From: an uncultured Lachnospiraceae bacterium
GTDB lineage: Bacteria > Bacillota > Clostridia > Lachnospirales > Lachnospiraceae
Length of the DNA: 64,000 nucleotides
Direction: 5' to 3'
NCBI GenBank assembly: GCA_947631955.1
Contig: CANRNJ010000007.1
Coordinates: 114,143 to 178,142, forward strand
The notes beneath the pieces are model-generated. The model was given only the letters and a program-made list of their open reading frames with translations, was not told where the DNA came from and did not search any database. The position numbers were made by a program, and so were the translations under genes. Numbering within the stretch: position 1 is the first letter of the stretch; each line of letters starts with the position of its first letter. Shown here piece by piece: positions 35,768 to 43,601 of this stretch.

Positions 35768-35842
35768 GGTGGATAGAGGGACTCGAACCCTCGGCCTCCA
35801 GAGCCACAATCTGGCGCGCTAGCCAACTGCGCCATACCCACC
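35768..35842 (-). tRNA. tRNA-His (anticodon GTG)
   Basis: Minus strand: an extra 5' G pairs with C73 as in tRNA-His; loop contains GTG; T-arm GGTTCGAGTCC. Confidence 0.93.
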
Positions 35843-35849
35843 ATAAAAA

Positions 35850-35923
<74 letters not shown>

Positions 35924-36148
35924 ATATCGAATCGGACAGCAGACAAAACCACTACAACAAAAAGGTCTGCCAGTAGTCACAGGTTATATGGTAGCACAGC
36001 AATCTGTAATCTGTCAAGGAATATTTGCCCAAAAATCACCCTAAAATTCAAAAAACAGATTATTTGCAGACTTTTTTGAACAACAGCCAAACCGCCTCTG
36101 GCACACGCAAACATTCTCAGCTGCTTTTTTCAATTTTATTTTTGATAA

Positions 36149-36177
36149 TTGTTAAATCGCCTGTCTTATGTTACGAT
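36149..36177 (+). promoter_or_regulatory. Promoter of the type I toxin gene
   Basis: TTGTTA (36149-36154), 17-base spacer, TACGAT (36172-36177). Start near 36184 would give a leader of about 60 bases before the toxin ATG. Confidence 0.55.
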
Positions 36178-36244
36178 ACTTTTAGGAACAACCGTGTTGC
36201 AGGGTGGGCTGACCTTTCATTCTCTTAGAATGGAGGTGATGCCT

Positions 36245-36334
36245 ATGGGAAATCGCTTTGATTTCAAGGATATGCTGACCTTTGGCATATTCCTTCTGGC
36301 ATTACTTACTTTCGTTTTTACGTTTGCTAAGTAA
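36245..36334 (+). CDS. Hol_Tox-like small membrane toxin (29 residues)
   Basis: ATG 36245 follows a near-perfect GGAGGTGAT ribosome binding site. The product starts MGNRFDFKDMLTFG and then has one hydrophobic helix (FLLALLTFVFTF) ending in AK, the pattern of putative holin-like toxins of Firmicutes type I toxin-antitoxin systems. A terminator hairpin at 36404-36430 and a consensus promoter on the opposite strand just beyond it complete the classical layout. It should damage the membrane when over-expressed (family knowledge). Confidence 0.75.
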   Translation: MGNRFDFKDMLTFGIFLLALLTFVFTFAK

Positions 36335-36434
36335 AGCTACATAGAAAAACCACCCCTAAACTTTGGCAGGTGGCAGGGTGGCATTTCTACTTTGTCAATC
36401 AGTCAACCCACCCTTGTGGGCGGTTGTTTCCTTT
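36335..36434 (-). ncRNA. Candidate antisense antitoxin RNA
   Basis: The promoter at 36441-36468 would start a minus-strand RNA near 36434 that runs back over the toxin 3' UTR and probably into the toxin gene, as in txpA/RatA-type pairs. The 3' end is not defined; the left boundary given here is a minimum. Confidence 0.5.
36404..36430 (+). terminator. Terminator of the toxin mRNA
   Basis: CAACC and GGTTG arms plus an inner CCC/GGG pairing around a four-base loop, then TTTCCTTT. It lies wholly within the region covered by the antisense RNA. Confidence 0.55.
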
Positions 36435-36440
36435 AATTTC

Positions 36441-36468
36441 AGTATAGCCGTTCCGACGGAAATGTCAA
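36441..36468 (-). promoter_or_regulatory. Consensus promoter for the antisense RNA
   Basis: On the minus strand TTGACA (36468-36463), 16-base spacer, TATACT (36446-36441). One of the best promoter matches in the window, with no minus-strand gene in front of it. Confidence 0.75.
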
Positions 36469-36545
36469 GTTTTTTATATTCGGAAACGGCAGCTTTCATA
36501 CAGTCGTCACGCCCCGGTTTTCTTATGGGTGCAGGGATCGGATCG

Positions 36546-36554
36546 CCCCCCCCC
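36546..36554. repeat. C9 run in a non-coding region
   Basis: Nine C between the antitoxin promoter and the tRNA-Gly terminator. Same length as the five coding runs in this window. Not inside a recognised gene. Confidence 0.85.
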
Positions 36555-36593
36555 AGTTAAAAGCGGTTAAAGCCTCTGCACCGAAACAAAAAT

Positions 36594-36630
36594 AGCGGGA
36601 AACCCGATAAACTCAGGGTTTCCCACTAAA
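36594..36630 (-). terminator. Intrinsic terminator of the tRNA-Pro/tRNA-Gly unit
   Basis: GGGAAACCC and GGGTTTCCC arms followed by GCTATTTTTG on the minus strand, just 3' of tRNA-Gly. Confidence 0.75.
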
Positions 36631-36638
36631 ATGAACAG

Positions 36639-36709
36639 AGCGGGTGATGGGAATCGAACCCACGTATCCAGCTTGGAAGGCTGGTGTTCTACCATTGAAC
36701 TACACCCGC
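36639..36709 (-). tRNA. tRNA-Gly (anticodon TCC)
   Basis: Minus strand: GCGGGTG acceptor, loop CTTCCAA with TCC, T-arm GGTTCGATTCC, discriminator T. Confidence 0.93.
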
Positions 36710-36755
36710 ATAATCTTACTTATTCTGTTTATCCTGATCTGTTTGCCAACATGCA

Positions 36756-36830
36756 TCGGGGTGACAGGATTCGAACCTGCGACCTCTTGGTCCCAAACCA
36801 AGCGCTCTAGCCAAGCTGAGCCACACCCCG
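36756..36830 (-). tRNA. tRNA-Pro (anticodon TGG)
   Basis: Minus strand: CGGGGTG acceptor, loop TTTGGGA with TGG, T-arm GGTTCGAATCC, discriminator A. Confidence 0.93.
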
Positions 36831-36943
36831 CAATCAGCGCCTGTGCCATCCCATCCGCAACGCAAGTTACATTATATAATATAGCTATTTTGCTGTCAAC
36901 TTATTTTTCAATTCTATGACCCTATTTTTTTATACTCTTCCTT

Positions 36944-37423
36944 TTATATGTAGTTGACCGTATAGTGCGCTTCCCCTTCGCGGTCGATCTCCATCACGAT
37001 ATAACTGGGGCGGCGGTTCTCCTGTCTGGGATAACTGATGCTGCCGGGATTGATCAGGGTCAGATCGTTTTCAATGTCCACCAGCGGCTTATGGGTATGT
37101 CCGCACATCACGATATCCACTTCCCGCGACCGGGCCTCCTGTTTGATTATCTCGTTATTCATGGAAATATAGTAATTGTGTCCGTGGGTCAGCCACACTT
37201 TGTACGATCCGACCATAAATTCCTTTTCCTTCGGAAGATCCGTGAAGAAATCATTGTTTCCTTGGACCATTTCCACCGGACAGTCCACCGCCTTGGAAAT
37301 GACAAGCTCGCTTCCTTCCACGTCACCGCAATGTATCACCATGTCCAACGGGCCCGTCTTCTCGACTGCTTTCAGGAAATTTGTATTGTTGCGATGGGTA
37401 TCACTGACGATCAGTATCTTCAT
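36944..37423 (-). CDS. YfcE/MJ0936-family metallophosphoesterase
   Basis: 159 residues with all five metal motifs: VSDTHRN, HCGDVEGS, GNND, THGHNY and CGHTHKP. Small calcineurin-like phosphodiesterases of this kind hydrolyse phosphodiesters with Mn2+; the biological substrate is unknown. It is the last gene of a four-gene operon and overlaps the end of rdgB by 23 bases, a common pairing in Clostridia. Confidence 0.9.
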   Translation of the reverse strand: MKILIVSDTHRNNTNFLKAVEKTGPLDMVIHCGDVEGSELVISKAVDCPVEMVQGNNDFFTDLPKEKEFMVGSYKVWLTHGHNYYISMNNEIIKQEARSREVDIVMCGHTHKPLVDIENDLTLINPGSISYPRQENRRPSYIVMEIDREGEAHYTVNYI

Positions 37424-38051
37424 AATATTCAGACATCCTTTTCTTTAGTTCCTCTTTCATTGCTTCCAAAGCTCTGCCGCGGTGGCTGATCCTGTTTTTC
37501 TGTTCTTCGGTAAGCTGCGCCATCGTGCATCCGTATTCCGGCACATAAAATATCGGATCGTATCCGAAACCGTTATCGCCTTTTTCCTCGTGATCGATCT
37601 TTCCTTCTATCGTCCCGTGCGTTGCAAAAGTTTCCCCGTCCGGCATAACGGCCGCGATCGCGCATACAAACCGCGCCGTGCGTTTTTCATCCGGCACGCC
37701 TTCAAGCCGCTCGATCAGATTACGGCACTTGACGTCATAGGGCGTATCGGCTCCCATATATCTTGCCGAATAAACTCCCGGTTCCTTATGCAGATAGTCG
37801 ATCTCCAGACCGGAATCATCCGCCAGCACGACCGCGCCGCCGTATTCCGCGCCGTCTGCCGCAAGCGCGCGCGCTATGGTTTCCGCCTTAATATATGCGT
37901 TCTCCTCAAAAGTGGTTCCGTCCTCCACGATATCCGCGTGGATCCCCGCTTCCTTCATGGACAGGATCTCCATGCCGGTATCGCTCAGTATCTCTTTGAT
38001 TTCGCGCAGTTTCCCTGCATTTCCGGTGGCGAATATGATCTTTGGTTTCAT
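37401..38051 (-). CDS. rdgB: XTP/dITP diphosphatase (non-canonical purine NTPase)
   Basis: 216 residues of the HAM1/RdgB family. IIFATGNAGKLREIKEIL binds the triphosphate, VLADDSGLEIDYL holds the catalytic Asp pair, and FGYDPIFYVP with SHRGRALE closes the base pocket. It removes dITP and XTP from the nucleotide pool. The start overlaps the amidase-like stop by ATGA. Confidence 0.95.
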   Translation of the reverse strand: MKPKIIFATGNAGKLREIKEILSDTGMEILSMKEAGIHADIVEDGTTFEENAYIKAETIARALAADGAEYGGAVVLADDSGLEIDYLHKEPGVYSARYMGADTPYDVKCRNLIERLEGVPDEKRTARFVCAIAAVMPDGETFATHGTIEGKIDHEEKGDNGFGYDPIFYVPEYGCTMAQLTEEQKNRISHRGRALEAMKEELKKRMSEYYEDTDRQ

Positions 38052-39178
38052 CTTCCCTGCTCCTCATATGCTTTGACGATCGTCTGGTAGATCCCTTCCG
38101 CGATACGATCTATATAATCCTCCCTCCGCAGCAGGATCTGCTCCTGCCCGTTGGTAAGGTATCCTACTTTGACCGCCGCCGCCGGAACCGTGGCGTCACG
38201 GATCACAGCGTCTTCCTCTCCGGCTTCAAGAAGCCCGTTCGCCTTGCCGCTTATCGCCGTCACCACTTCTCTTTCCAACAGATCCGCCAGTTCTATGCTT
38301 CCGAACCCCGGTATAAAAAACCTGCTGTTATAAACCGCTTCCGTGCCGTACTGCTTGCTGTTGTCGTCCCCGCCCACTTCTATGCGGATCAGCATATCCG
38401 CCTTGGTAGCCGCAGCAAGTTTCACACGCTCCGAAGCGTCGGGATCCGTATCGTCCATTCTCGTATAATAAACTTTGATATCCGTTTCATCCAATCTGGC
38501 TTTCAGCGCCTTGGCGATCTCCAGCGTGATGTCTTTCCCGTTCACGCCGTCAGCCGTAACGCCCATATCGAGATCTCCGTAGGCCGGATCGACCACCACG
38601 ATCTTGTCGTACACTTCTTTGGGTGCAGCAAATTCCACATACAAGGTATTATCTTCAAAAATGCTGTGATATTCATATACGTCCGTCACTTCAAACCGCA
38701 GGCACATTCTGTGGTCTTCCAGATCATAATGACCGTCCAGCACATTTTCGCAGTTGCCGTAAGCGCTGTTTTCCGCATAAAAATCTTCCAGTCGGCTCGG
38801 TTTCTGGCTCTCGATGCTCACCCACAGCTCCCTGTCCATATAGTGGTTCTCAATGACCACTTCCTCCGCGCGCACATCAGCCGGGAGCGGGATACAGAAA
38901 TAATTTGTATTCTGGTTTGAACGGTCGATGTTCAGCCGGTCGGTATCTTCGACAGCCGCTTCATTCCCGGCCGCAGCGTTTCCGCCTGTGCTCCCTGCGG
39001 CCGCGGCCTCTCCGGCAGGAACGCCGCTTTCAAAGGATGCGGCGACTTCGTCCTGAGCCACATCGGCCACCACGATAACTTTATTGGCGCTGTAATAGAG
39101 CATGGCGCCCATAGCCGACGCCACGAACACCAAACAATATACTGCCATTCTTATCATTACTATTTTATTCTGCTGCAT
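38048..39178 (-). CDS. Amidase_3-like cell-wall protein lacking zinc ligands
   Basis: 376 residues with an N-terminal membrane anchor (about 8-28) and an Ala/Gly-rich linker. A lipocalin-like or AMIN-type segment (about 80-175) precedes an N-acetylmuramoyl-L-alanine amidase fold. The zinc and catalytic positions are changed: DPGHGG reads DPAYGD (His to Tyr), the SIHAN segment reads RIEVGG (His to Glu), and the catalytic Glu of VEVGFLSN reads VKVGYLTN (Lys). It is probably a non-catalytic peptidoglycan-binding or regulatory protein. Start overlaps the THUMP gene by 14 bases. Confidence 0.8.
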   Translation of the reverse strand: MQQNKIVMIRMAVYCLVFVASAMGAMLYYSANKVIVVADVAQDEVAASFESGVPAGEAAAAGSTGGNAAAGNEAAVEDTDRLNIDRSNQNTNYFCIPLPADVRAEEVVIENHYMDRELWVSIESQKPSRLEDFYAENSAYGNCENVLDGHYDLEDHRMCLRFEVTDVYEYHSIFEDNTLYVEFAAPKEVYDKIVVVDPAYGDLDMGVTADGVNGKDITLEIAKALKARLDETDIKVYYTRMDDTDPDASERVKLAAATKADMLIRIEVGGDDNSKQYGTEAVYNSRFFIPGFGSIELADLLEREVVTAISGKANGLLEAGEEDAVIRDATVPAAAVKVGYLTNGQEQILLRREDYIDRIAEGIYQTIVKAYEEQGR

Positions 39179-40319
39179 ATCTCTTCTCCGGCTTCGGCCC
39201 CTGAAACTGATAAAAATAAGTTTTCATCATGCCGTTGTATATTTTCCGGTTTCTGTCCGCTTTTCTCCCGATCGCCTGCTCTGCCTTTTCATAAGCGGTG
39301 ATCAGATACATGGACCAGCTGTCGAGCATACGATACCGTTCACCGAGCGTTCCGTACAGCGCCGCCAGATTCTCTTTATCCTCCAATCTCTCCCCATAGG
39401 GCGGATTGGTAATGATAAACCCGTACTTTTTGGCGTGGCTGAGCGCGCTGATGTCCCGCTTTTGAAAATGGATCAGGTTCTCTACACCGGCCAGCTTCGC
39501 GTTGGCCCTCGCGATCGAAACCATATCGTCGTCCACGTCGTACCCTTGGATATCCGCCGCCGCGTTCCTGTCGATCAGCGACTCCGCCTCATCCACCGCC
39601 CGGTACCAGTCTTTTTTTTCGATGATCTGCGTCCAATTCTCCGCCGTAAAACTGCGGTTCATCCCCGGCGCAATACCGGCCGCCATCATAGCCGCTTCGA
39701 TCGGGATCGTACCGCTGCCGCAGAACGGATCTACCAGAATACGATCTTTCTTCCACGGCGTCAGCATAATGAGGGCCGCGGCCAGATTCTCCGCTATGGG
39801 CGCTTTCGCCGTCAGTTTTCTGTAACCGCGTTTATGTAGAGATTCTCCGGTGGTATCAAGTCCCACCGTCACTTCATCCTTCATCAGGAAGACCCGCACG
39901 GGATACGGATCCCCGCTCTCCGAAAACCAGTCTGCATGATATGATCTCTTCATGCTTTCCACCATAGCTTTCTTCATGACCGACTGGATGTCGGACGGGC
40001 TGAAAAGTCTGCTTTTTACGCTTGCGGCCTTTGTTACCCAGAATTTGGCATTTTTCGGAAGATACTCTCCCCATGGGAGAGATTTTGTTCCCTGAAAAAG
40101 TTCTTCGTACGTTTCCGCATGAAAGCTGCCGACTTTTAACAGGATACGCTCTGCCGTACGCAGGAAAATATTGGCGCGGCACACCGCCTGTGCGTCGCCC
40201 TCAAAAGTGACTCTGCCGTCTTCCACGGAAACGACGTCATACCCAAGATGCGCGATCTCTCTTTTTAAAACCGCCTCCAAGCCAAAATGACAGGGCGCAA
40301 TATATTCAAATCTGTCCAT
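39165..40319 (-). CDS. THUMP-domain rRNA guanine-N2 methyltransferase (RlmL N-part/YpsC-like)
   Basis: 384 residues from ATG 40317-40319 (AAGGTGG upstream); longer frames lack a good start. The THUMP domain (about 45-155) is followed by a class I methyltransferase with VDPFCGSGTIPIEAAMMA for SAM binding and the NPPYGERL catalytic motif typical of N2-guanine or N6-adenine methylation. It acts on 23S rRNA in known homologues. First gene of the operon with the amidase-like protein, rdgB and the phosphodiesterase. Confidence 0.92.
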   Translation of the reverse strand: MDRFEYIAPCHFGLEAVLKREIAHLGYDVVSVEDGRVTFEGDAQAVCRANIFLRTAERILLKVGSFHAETYEELFQGTKSLPWGEYLPKNAKFWVTKAASVKSRLFSPSDIQSVMKKAMVESMKRSYHADWFSESGDPYPVRVFLMKDEVTVGLDTTGESLHKRGYRKLTAKAPIAENLAAALIMLTPWKKDRILVDPFCGSGTIPIEAAMMAAGIAPGMNRSFTAENWTQIIEKKDWYRAVDEAESLIDRNAAADIQGYDVDDDMVSIARANAKLAGVENLIHFQKRDISALSHAKKYGFIITNPPYGERLEDKENLAALYGTLGERYRMLDSWSMYLITAYEKAEQAIGRKADRNRKIYNGMMKTYFYQFQGPKPEKRYAAE

Positions 40320-40468
40320 GATCCACCTTCCGGCATCCGCCGCTCTTGCCTGCATACGCTCAACATCAAAGCCTTTGTTTCCACAATAGACATTGTATAC
40401 TAAAGTTTCTAAAATAACAATCTGGAAGTGATTGTTTTTTATTTCCACTGTTTTTTATTTCCAACGCG

Positions 40469-40500
40469 TAAAAAGCGGTACTGCCATATGGCAATACCGC
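40469..40500 (-). terminator. Intrinsic terminator after the small N/Q/S-rich gene
   Basis: GCGGTATTGCC and GGCAGTACCGC form a long stem followed by TTTTT on the minus strand. Confidence 0.8.
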
Positions 40501-40537
40501 TTCTTGTTCCCGCCGCGCAGGAATCACGCAGAATGTC

Positions 40538-40693
40538 TTAGTAATTGCAATTCTTCTGGCTGTCCTGTGTGCTGTTGCTGGAGCTGTTCTTGGAACTGCT
40601 GTTGTTCTTCTGGCTGTTCTGGCTGCTCTGGCTGTTGGACTTGTCCTGCTGCTTATCATTCTGGGAATTCTGGTTATAATCATTCTTAGACAT
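40538..40693 (-). CDS. 51-residue Asn/Gln/Ser-rich protein
   Basis: ATG 40691-40693 follows AGGAGG at nine bases and the frame stops at 40538-40540, just before a strong terminator, so it is very likely a real gene. The product is low complexity: repeated QNSQ, SNSQSSQNSQKNN and SSSKNSSS blocks with many Lys and no hydrophobic core. It is likely disordered. Some short Gln/Asn/Lys-rich proteins in Clostridia are spore components, but no such family signature can be claimed here. Confidence 0.75.
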   Translation of the reverse strand: MSKNDYNQNSQNDKQQDKSNSQSSQNSQKNNSSSKNSSSNSTQDSQKNCNY

Positions 40694-40995
40694 TTTCAAA
40701 TACCTCCTGATTAATTTTTGTTACAGGAATAGTATTGCATGATCATAATCAAAGTATTCAGCGTCCGTCTAGTGCTTTAGTACCAAATTTTTATATAAAA
40801 TCACCAAATATGGGTCTAGGACTTTAGTACTATTTTTAATTGCGTTTTTTTCAAATAGGTATATAATAATAAATGTAAATAGAGAAACCCTTCACTTTCT
40901 ATTTACAGACCCTTATATAATTATTTATATACTCCCCTCAAGAGTTGGCTTAACCGCCAACTCTTTTGTTTACGTCAAAAAAACGCCGTTTCCGC
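40694..40995. other. A/T-rich intergenic region with direct repeats
   Basis: No gene seen. Two copies of a 17-base direct repeat (GTCTAG..CTTTAGTAC) at 40767-40783 and 40814-40830 are 47 bases apart, start to start. A hairpin AGAGTTGGC/GCCAACTCT followed by TTTTG at 40941-40970 is a probable intrinsic terminator. Confidence 0.5.
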
Positions 40996-41454
40996 TCAGC
41001 GGATATAATTTTGAAAGATTTTGACAATAAGGATCACCGCCAAGACCACAAAAATGGCGGGCGCGAAAAAGCTGAGCAGCGCGGTGGCGACCCCGATGAT
41101 CAAAAGCACCACCACCGTTATGATGAGCATGATAAGCCATCCCGGCATCACGATCTTTCTTCCGGACGCTTCCGCGCCGTCCCATCCCGTATTCTGCGGA
41201 CCCGCCGCGATCTCTTCATCGTATTCGAGATTGGAGCCGTAACTTGCGCCCGCGCGTTTATTTGCCTCAATGATGCTCTTGGCAAGCAGTCTGGGATCGC
41301 CGAGCTGATCTAAAACTTCCCGCTCGCTTCTTCCTCTGCGCACCTCCGAATCGATGTATTCCTGATAATACCGCACGTTCTCGGCCACCTGAGCGCTGTC
41401 TAAGCCGCCCGCAAGCACCCTTTGCAGTTTTTCTATAAATTCTGATTTGTTCAT
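40996..41454 (-). CDS. HAAS/DUF1700-type membrane protein
   Basis: 152 residues. The N-terminal helical domain (KSEFIEKLQRVLAGGL, VRYYQEYIDSEVRRGRSEREVL, LGDPRLLAKSIIEA) is the HAAS fold; a C-terminal hydrophobic hairpin or two helices (about 105-148) inserts in the membrane. Such proteins often pair with PadR regulators, but none is adjacent. The gene upstream at 41479 ends 24 bases before it. Function unknown. Confidence 0.75.
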   Translation of the reverse strand: MNKSEFIEKLQRVLAGGLDSAQVAENVRYYQEYIDSEVRRGRSEREVLDQLGDPRLLAKSIIEANKRAGASYGSNLEYDEEIAAGPQNTGWDGAEASGRKIVMPGWLIMLIITVVVLLIIGVATALLSFFAPAIFVVLAVILIVKIFQNYIR

Positions 41455-41478
41455 ACTTTCATCCTAACCGCCGCGGAC

Positions 41479-41874
41479 TTACGGCATTTTATCCATTCCG
41501 AAACCGTCCTGCCATTCGCGGGACCTCTTATCCGGATCTTTTTTCAGCTGTACCATCCTGTCAAAAGCATCCAGCACCATGGCCTCCTTATTGCAGGCCG
41601 CGGTGTGCTTGCCGGTATCCTGCCTCAGATTATACAGGTCCAGCTGCTGCACATACAGGTCCGACAGGGAGTATCCGCCTGCTTTTGCCTTATCTAAGAA
41701 GCCATGATGATTCATATAATATGCAAACTCTTCAAACAGCTCCGCGTCTTCAAGAAGAGCCGCCCACAGTCCGTCGCACCATGCCGGTGTTTTCCCGGCA
41801 TACACGCACAGATCCTGCATACGCTCGTACATTACCACGCGATTCCCGTCATAGATCAACCAAGGTTCCGCCAT
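41479..41874 (-). CDS. Hypothetical protein (131 residues)
   Basis: Start chosen at ATG 41872-41874, five codons inside the open frame, because GGGGTGG precedes it. The product is soluble and acidic with aromatic residues (ELFEEFAYYMNHHGFLDKA, LYNLRQDTGKHTAACNKEAM) and no motif I recognise. It is probably co-transcribed with the HAAS protein. Codon use is like its neighbours. Confidence 0.65.
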   Translation of the reverse strand: MAEPWLIYDGNRVVMYERMQDLCVYAGKTPAWCDGLWAALLEDAELFEEFAYYMNHHGFLDKAKAGGYSLSDLYVQQLDLYNLRQDTGKHTAACNKEAMVLDAFDRMVQLKKDPDKRSREWQDGFGMDKMP

Positions 41875-41889
41875 ACCGCCACCCCGCAT

Positions 41890-42195
41890 TACATGTTTCC
41901 CACTTCACAGTGTATCACAAACCACATTCCATTACCATTGCTTCCGCCTTAAAATTTTATGAATGATGCCGTCTTAAATTTTTATGGATGATGCTATGGG
42001 ACCGTCAGTCAGCATACAATATCCTGTATGTACTTTTTTTGTTGCCACTAGTTTTGTGAAAAGTCTTGTTTTTCCCGATAACTTGTGACAAAATATGACT
42101 TACCGAACTATAACCCTTGGTTAGAGTTTTATGTAAATCGCTTTATATTTAAAACCTATTCATATACAGTAAATCCCTTTAGGAGTATTCTCAGC
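41890..42195. promoter_or_regulatory. Divergent intergenic region with dyad and direct repeat
   Basis: AACTATAACC and GGTTAGAGTT (42106-42128, three-base centre, one mismatch) form a likely operator ahead of the MerR gene. A direct repeat of about 20 bases around TTTTATGAATGATGC and TTTTATGGATGATGC lies at 41949-41995. No gene is seen here. Confidence 0.5.
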
Positions 42196-43041
42196 ATGAG
42201 TCAATATATGTCCATAGGAAAAGTATCCAAACTGAAAAACGTCAGTATCAAATCTCTGCGCTACTACGATCAGATTGGTATCCTGAAACCTGCTTTCGTA
42301 AACACGGAAACGAACTACCGTTATTATACCCAAGACCAACTATATCTTCTGGATGCGATCACCGTCTGCATCAAACTGGGGATCCCTTTGAAAGATCTGA
42401 ACAATTACGTCGAGAAGGACTCCATCAATTTACAGAAACTGCTCTATGACGGCAAGATATTGGCCGAGCAGAAAATACTGGAGATCCATAACTGCCTTGG
42501 CACTTTGCAGGATACCCTGCAGAATATAGGCAGTTCCGTCACCGGTCTGGCCAAAATCCCCGCAAGCAGGAGCGGCATCCTGCTGCCCGACGGATTCTAT
42601 CACAGCGTCATTGACAGGCGGCAGGTCCTTACCGTGCCGTTAGACGAAATGGATATCCCGAAGTATTACGGCCAGCATATCCTGAAATTATTTGTCACCG
42701 CACAGCAGCAGGGCATTACGGCTTCCTATCCGTCAGGCGTCCTGCACGAATATACAGACGGCGTTTACCGCCGCAGCATGTTCTTAACGGTCACGGACGC
42801 CTCCGCGGCTGCGCCGGACGATCCCGCCCAAAATGCGGATCATCATGTCCGCGATCTGCCGCAGGGTGACTACGCCTGTCGAAGGATCTCTACTCACATG
42901 TCAGACTTTAATGCCGTTCGTGAAGAAATGAAAGAAGTATTGAAGGGTGAAGATTTCTGCATCATAGAAACGGACACCTTGTCCGAGCAGAATAAAAAGG
43001 ACGGGTATCCGTTTGAACTGGAATATCGTATCGAACGTTAA
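42196..43041 (+). CDS. MerR-family transcriptional regulator with GyrI-like effector part
   Basis: 281 residues from ATG 42196 after TTAGGAG. The MerR winged helix reads MSIGKVSKLKNVSIKSLRYYDQIGILKPAF, with YRYYTQDQLYLLDAI, then a dimerisation helix (about 80-125). The C-terminal ~150 residues resemble the effector domain of BmrR-type regulators. It should twist its target promoter in response to a ligand. No exporter gene is adjacent; autoregulation through the dyad at 42106 is possible. Confidence 0.85.
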   Translation: MSQYMSIGKVSKLKNVSIKSLRYYDQIGILKPAFVNTETNYRYYTQDQLYLLDAITVCIKLGIPLKDLNNYVEKDSINLQKLLYDGKILAEQKILEIHNCLGTLQDTLQNIGSSVTGLAKIPASRSGILLPDGFYHSVIDRRQVLTVPLDEMDIPKYYGQHILKLFVTAQQQGITASYPSGVLHEYTDGVYRRSMFLTVTDASAAAPDDPAQNADHHVRDLPQGDYACRRISTHMSDFNAVREEMKEVLKGEDFCIIETDTLSEQNKKDGYPFELEYRIER

Positions 43042-43601
43042 ACCTCCCGCTCGGTTTCCACTATACCGTTTACGGTTTCGTCGATCTCGCGGAGCGCGTC
43101 GCGCGCCTGTTTCACTTCCAATATCTTGTGCATGATCGCCGTGATGTCCTCCGGAGAAAACATATCAAGGCACTTCATCAGGCTCTCCGTGTCGTTTAAG
43201 TCGATATTGACCGTTCCCACAGAAGTATTGACGTGGATCCAGTCCGGATCTGCACTTCCGCCGATGGTAATGCTGTTTCCGTGCATGGGATCCTTTGTCA
43301 CTACCACTCTGACGCCGTTGTGATATACTTCCTGGCTGATCGGCGAACCCGCCTGCGGCTCGCCCATGCGGCGCAGAATGATCCCGATGGAATCCGTTGC
43401 GCCGCATTTCTGCCCCGACTCCAAATATTCGTCCGCCTGCTTCAGCTTGGCGGCAAAAGAACTGCCGTCCGTACCATCTCCGGAAAGTCCCATTTTCCCG
43501 CGCCGCGCCACAGTTTCCGCATACTCTCTGATCTGATCTGCGGTCTTGCCGTTACCGGCCGCGCCTGTATAAAATGTACCGAATCGATCGTTCCCTATCA
43601 T
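43038..43601 (-). CDS. Hypothetical protein (187 residues) in the sigma-factor operon
   Basis: Soluble protein starting MIGNDRFGTFYTGAAGNGKT, with a Ser/Gly-rich N-part and a C-terminal acidic helical segment (SPEDITAIMHKILEVKQARD). No known catalytic motif; the GNGKT is not in a P-loop context. It overlaps the upstream gene stop by ATGA, so it is translationally coupled to it and to the ECF sigma factor above. Unrecognised family. Confidence 0.7.
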   Translation of the reverse strand: MIGNDRFGTFYTGAAGNGKTADQIREYAETVARRGKMGLSGDGTDGSSFAAKLKQADEYLESGQKCGATDSIGIILRRMGEPQAGSPISQEVYHNGVRVVVTKDPMHGNSITIGGSADPDWIHVNTSVGTVNIDLNDTESLMKCLDMFSPEDITAIMHKILEVKQARDALREIDETVNGIVETEREV

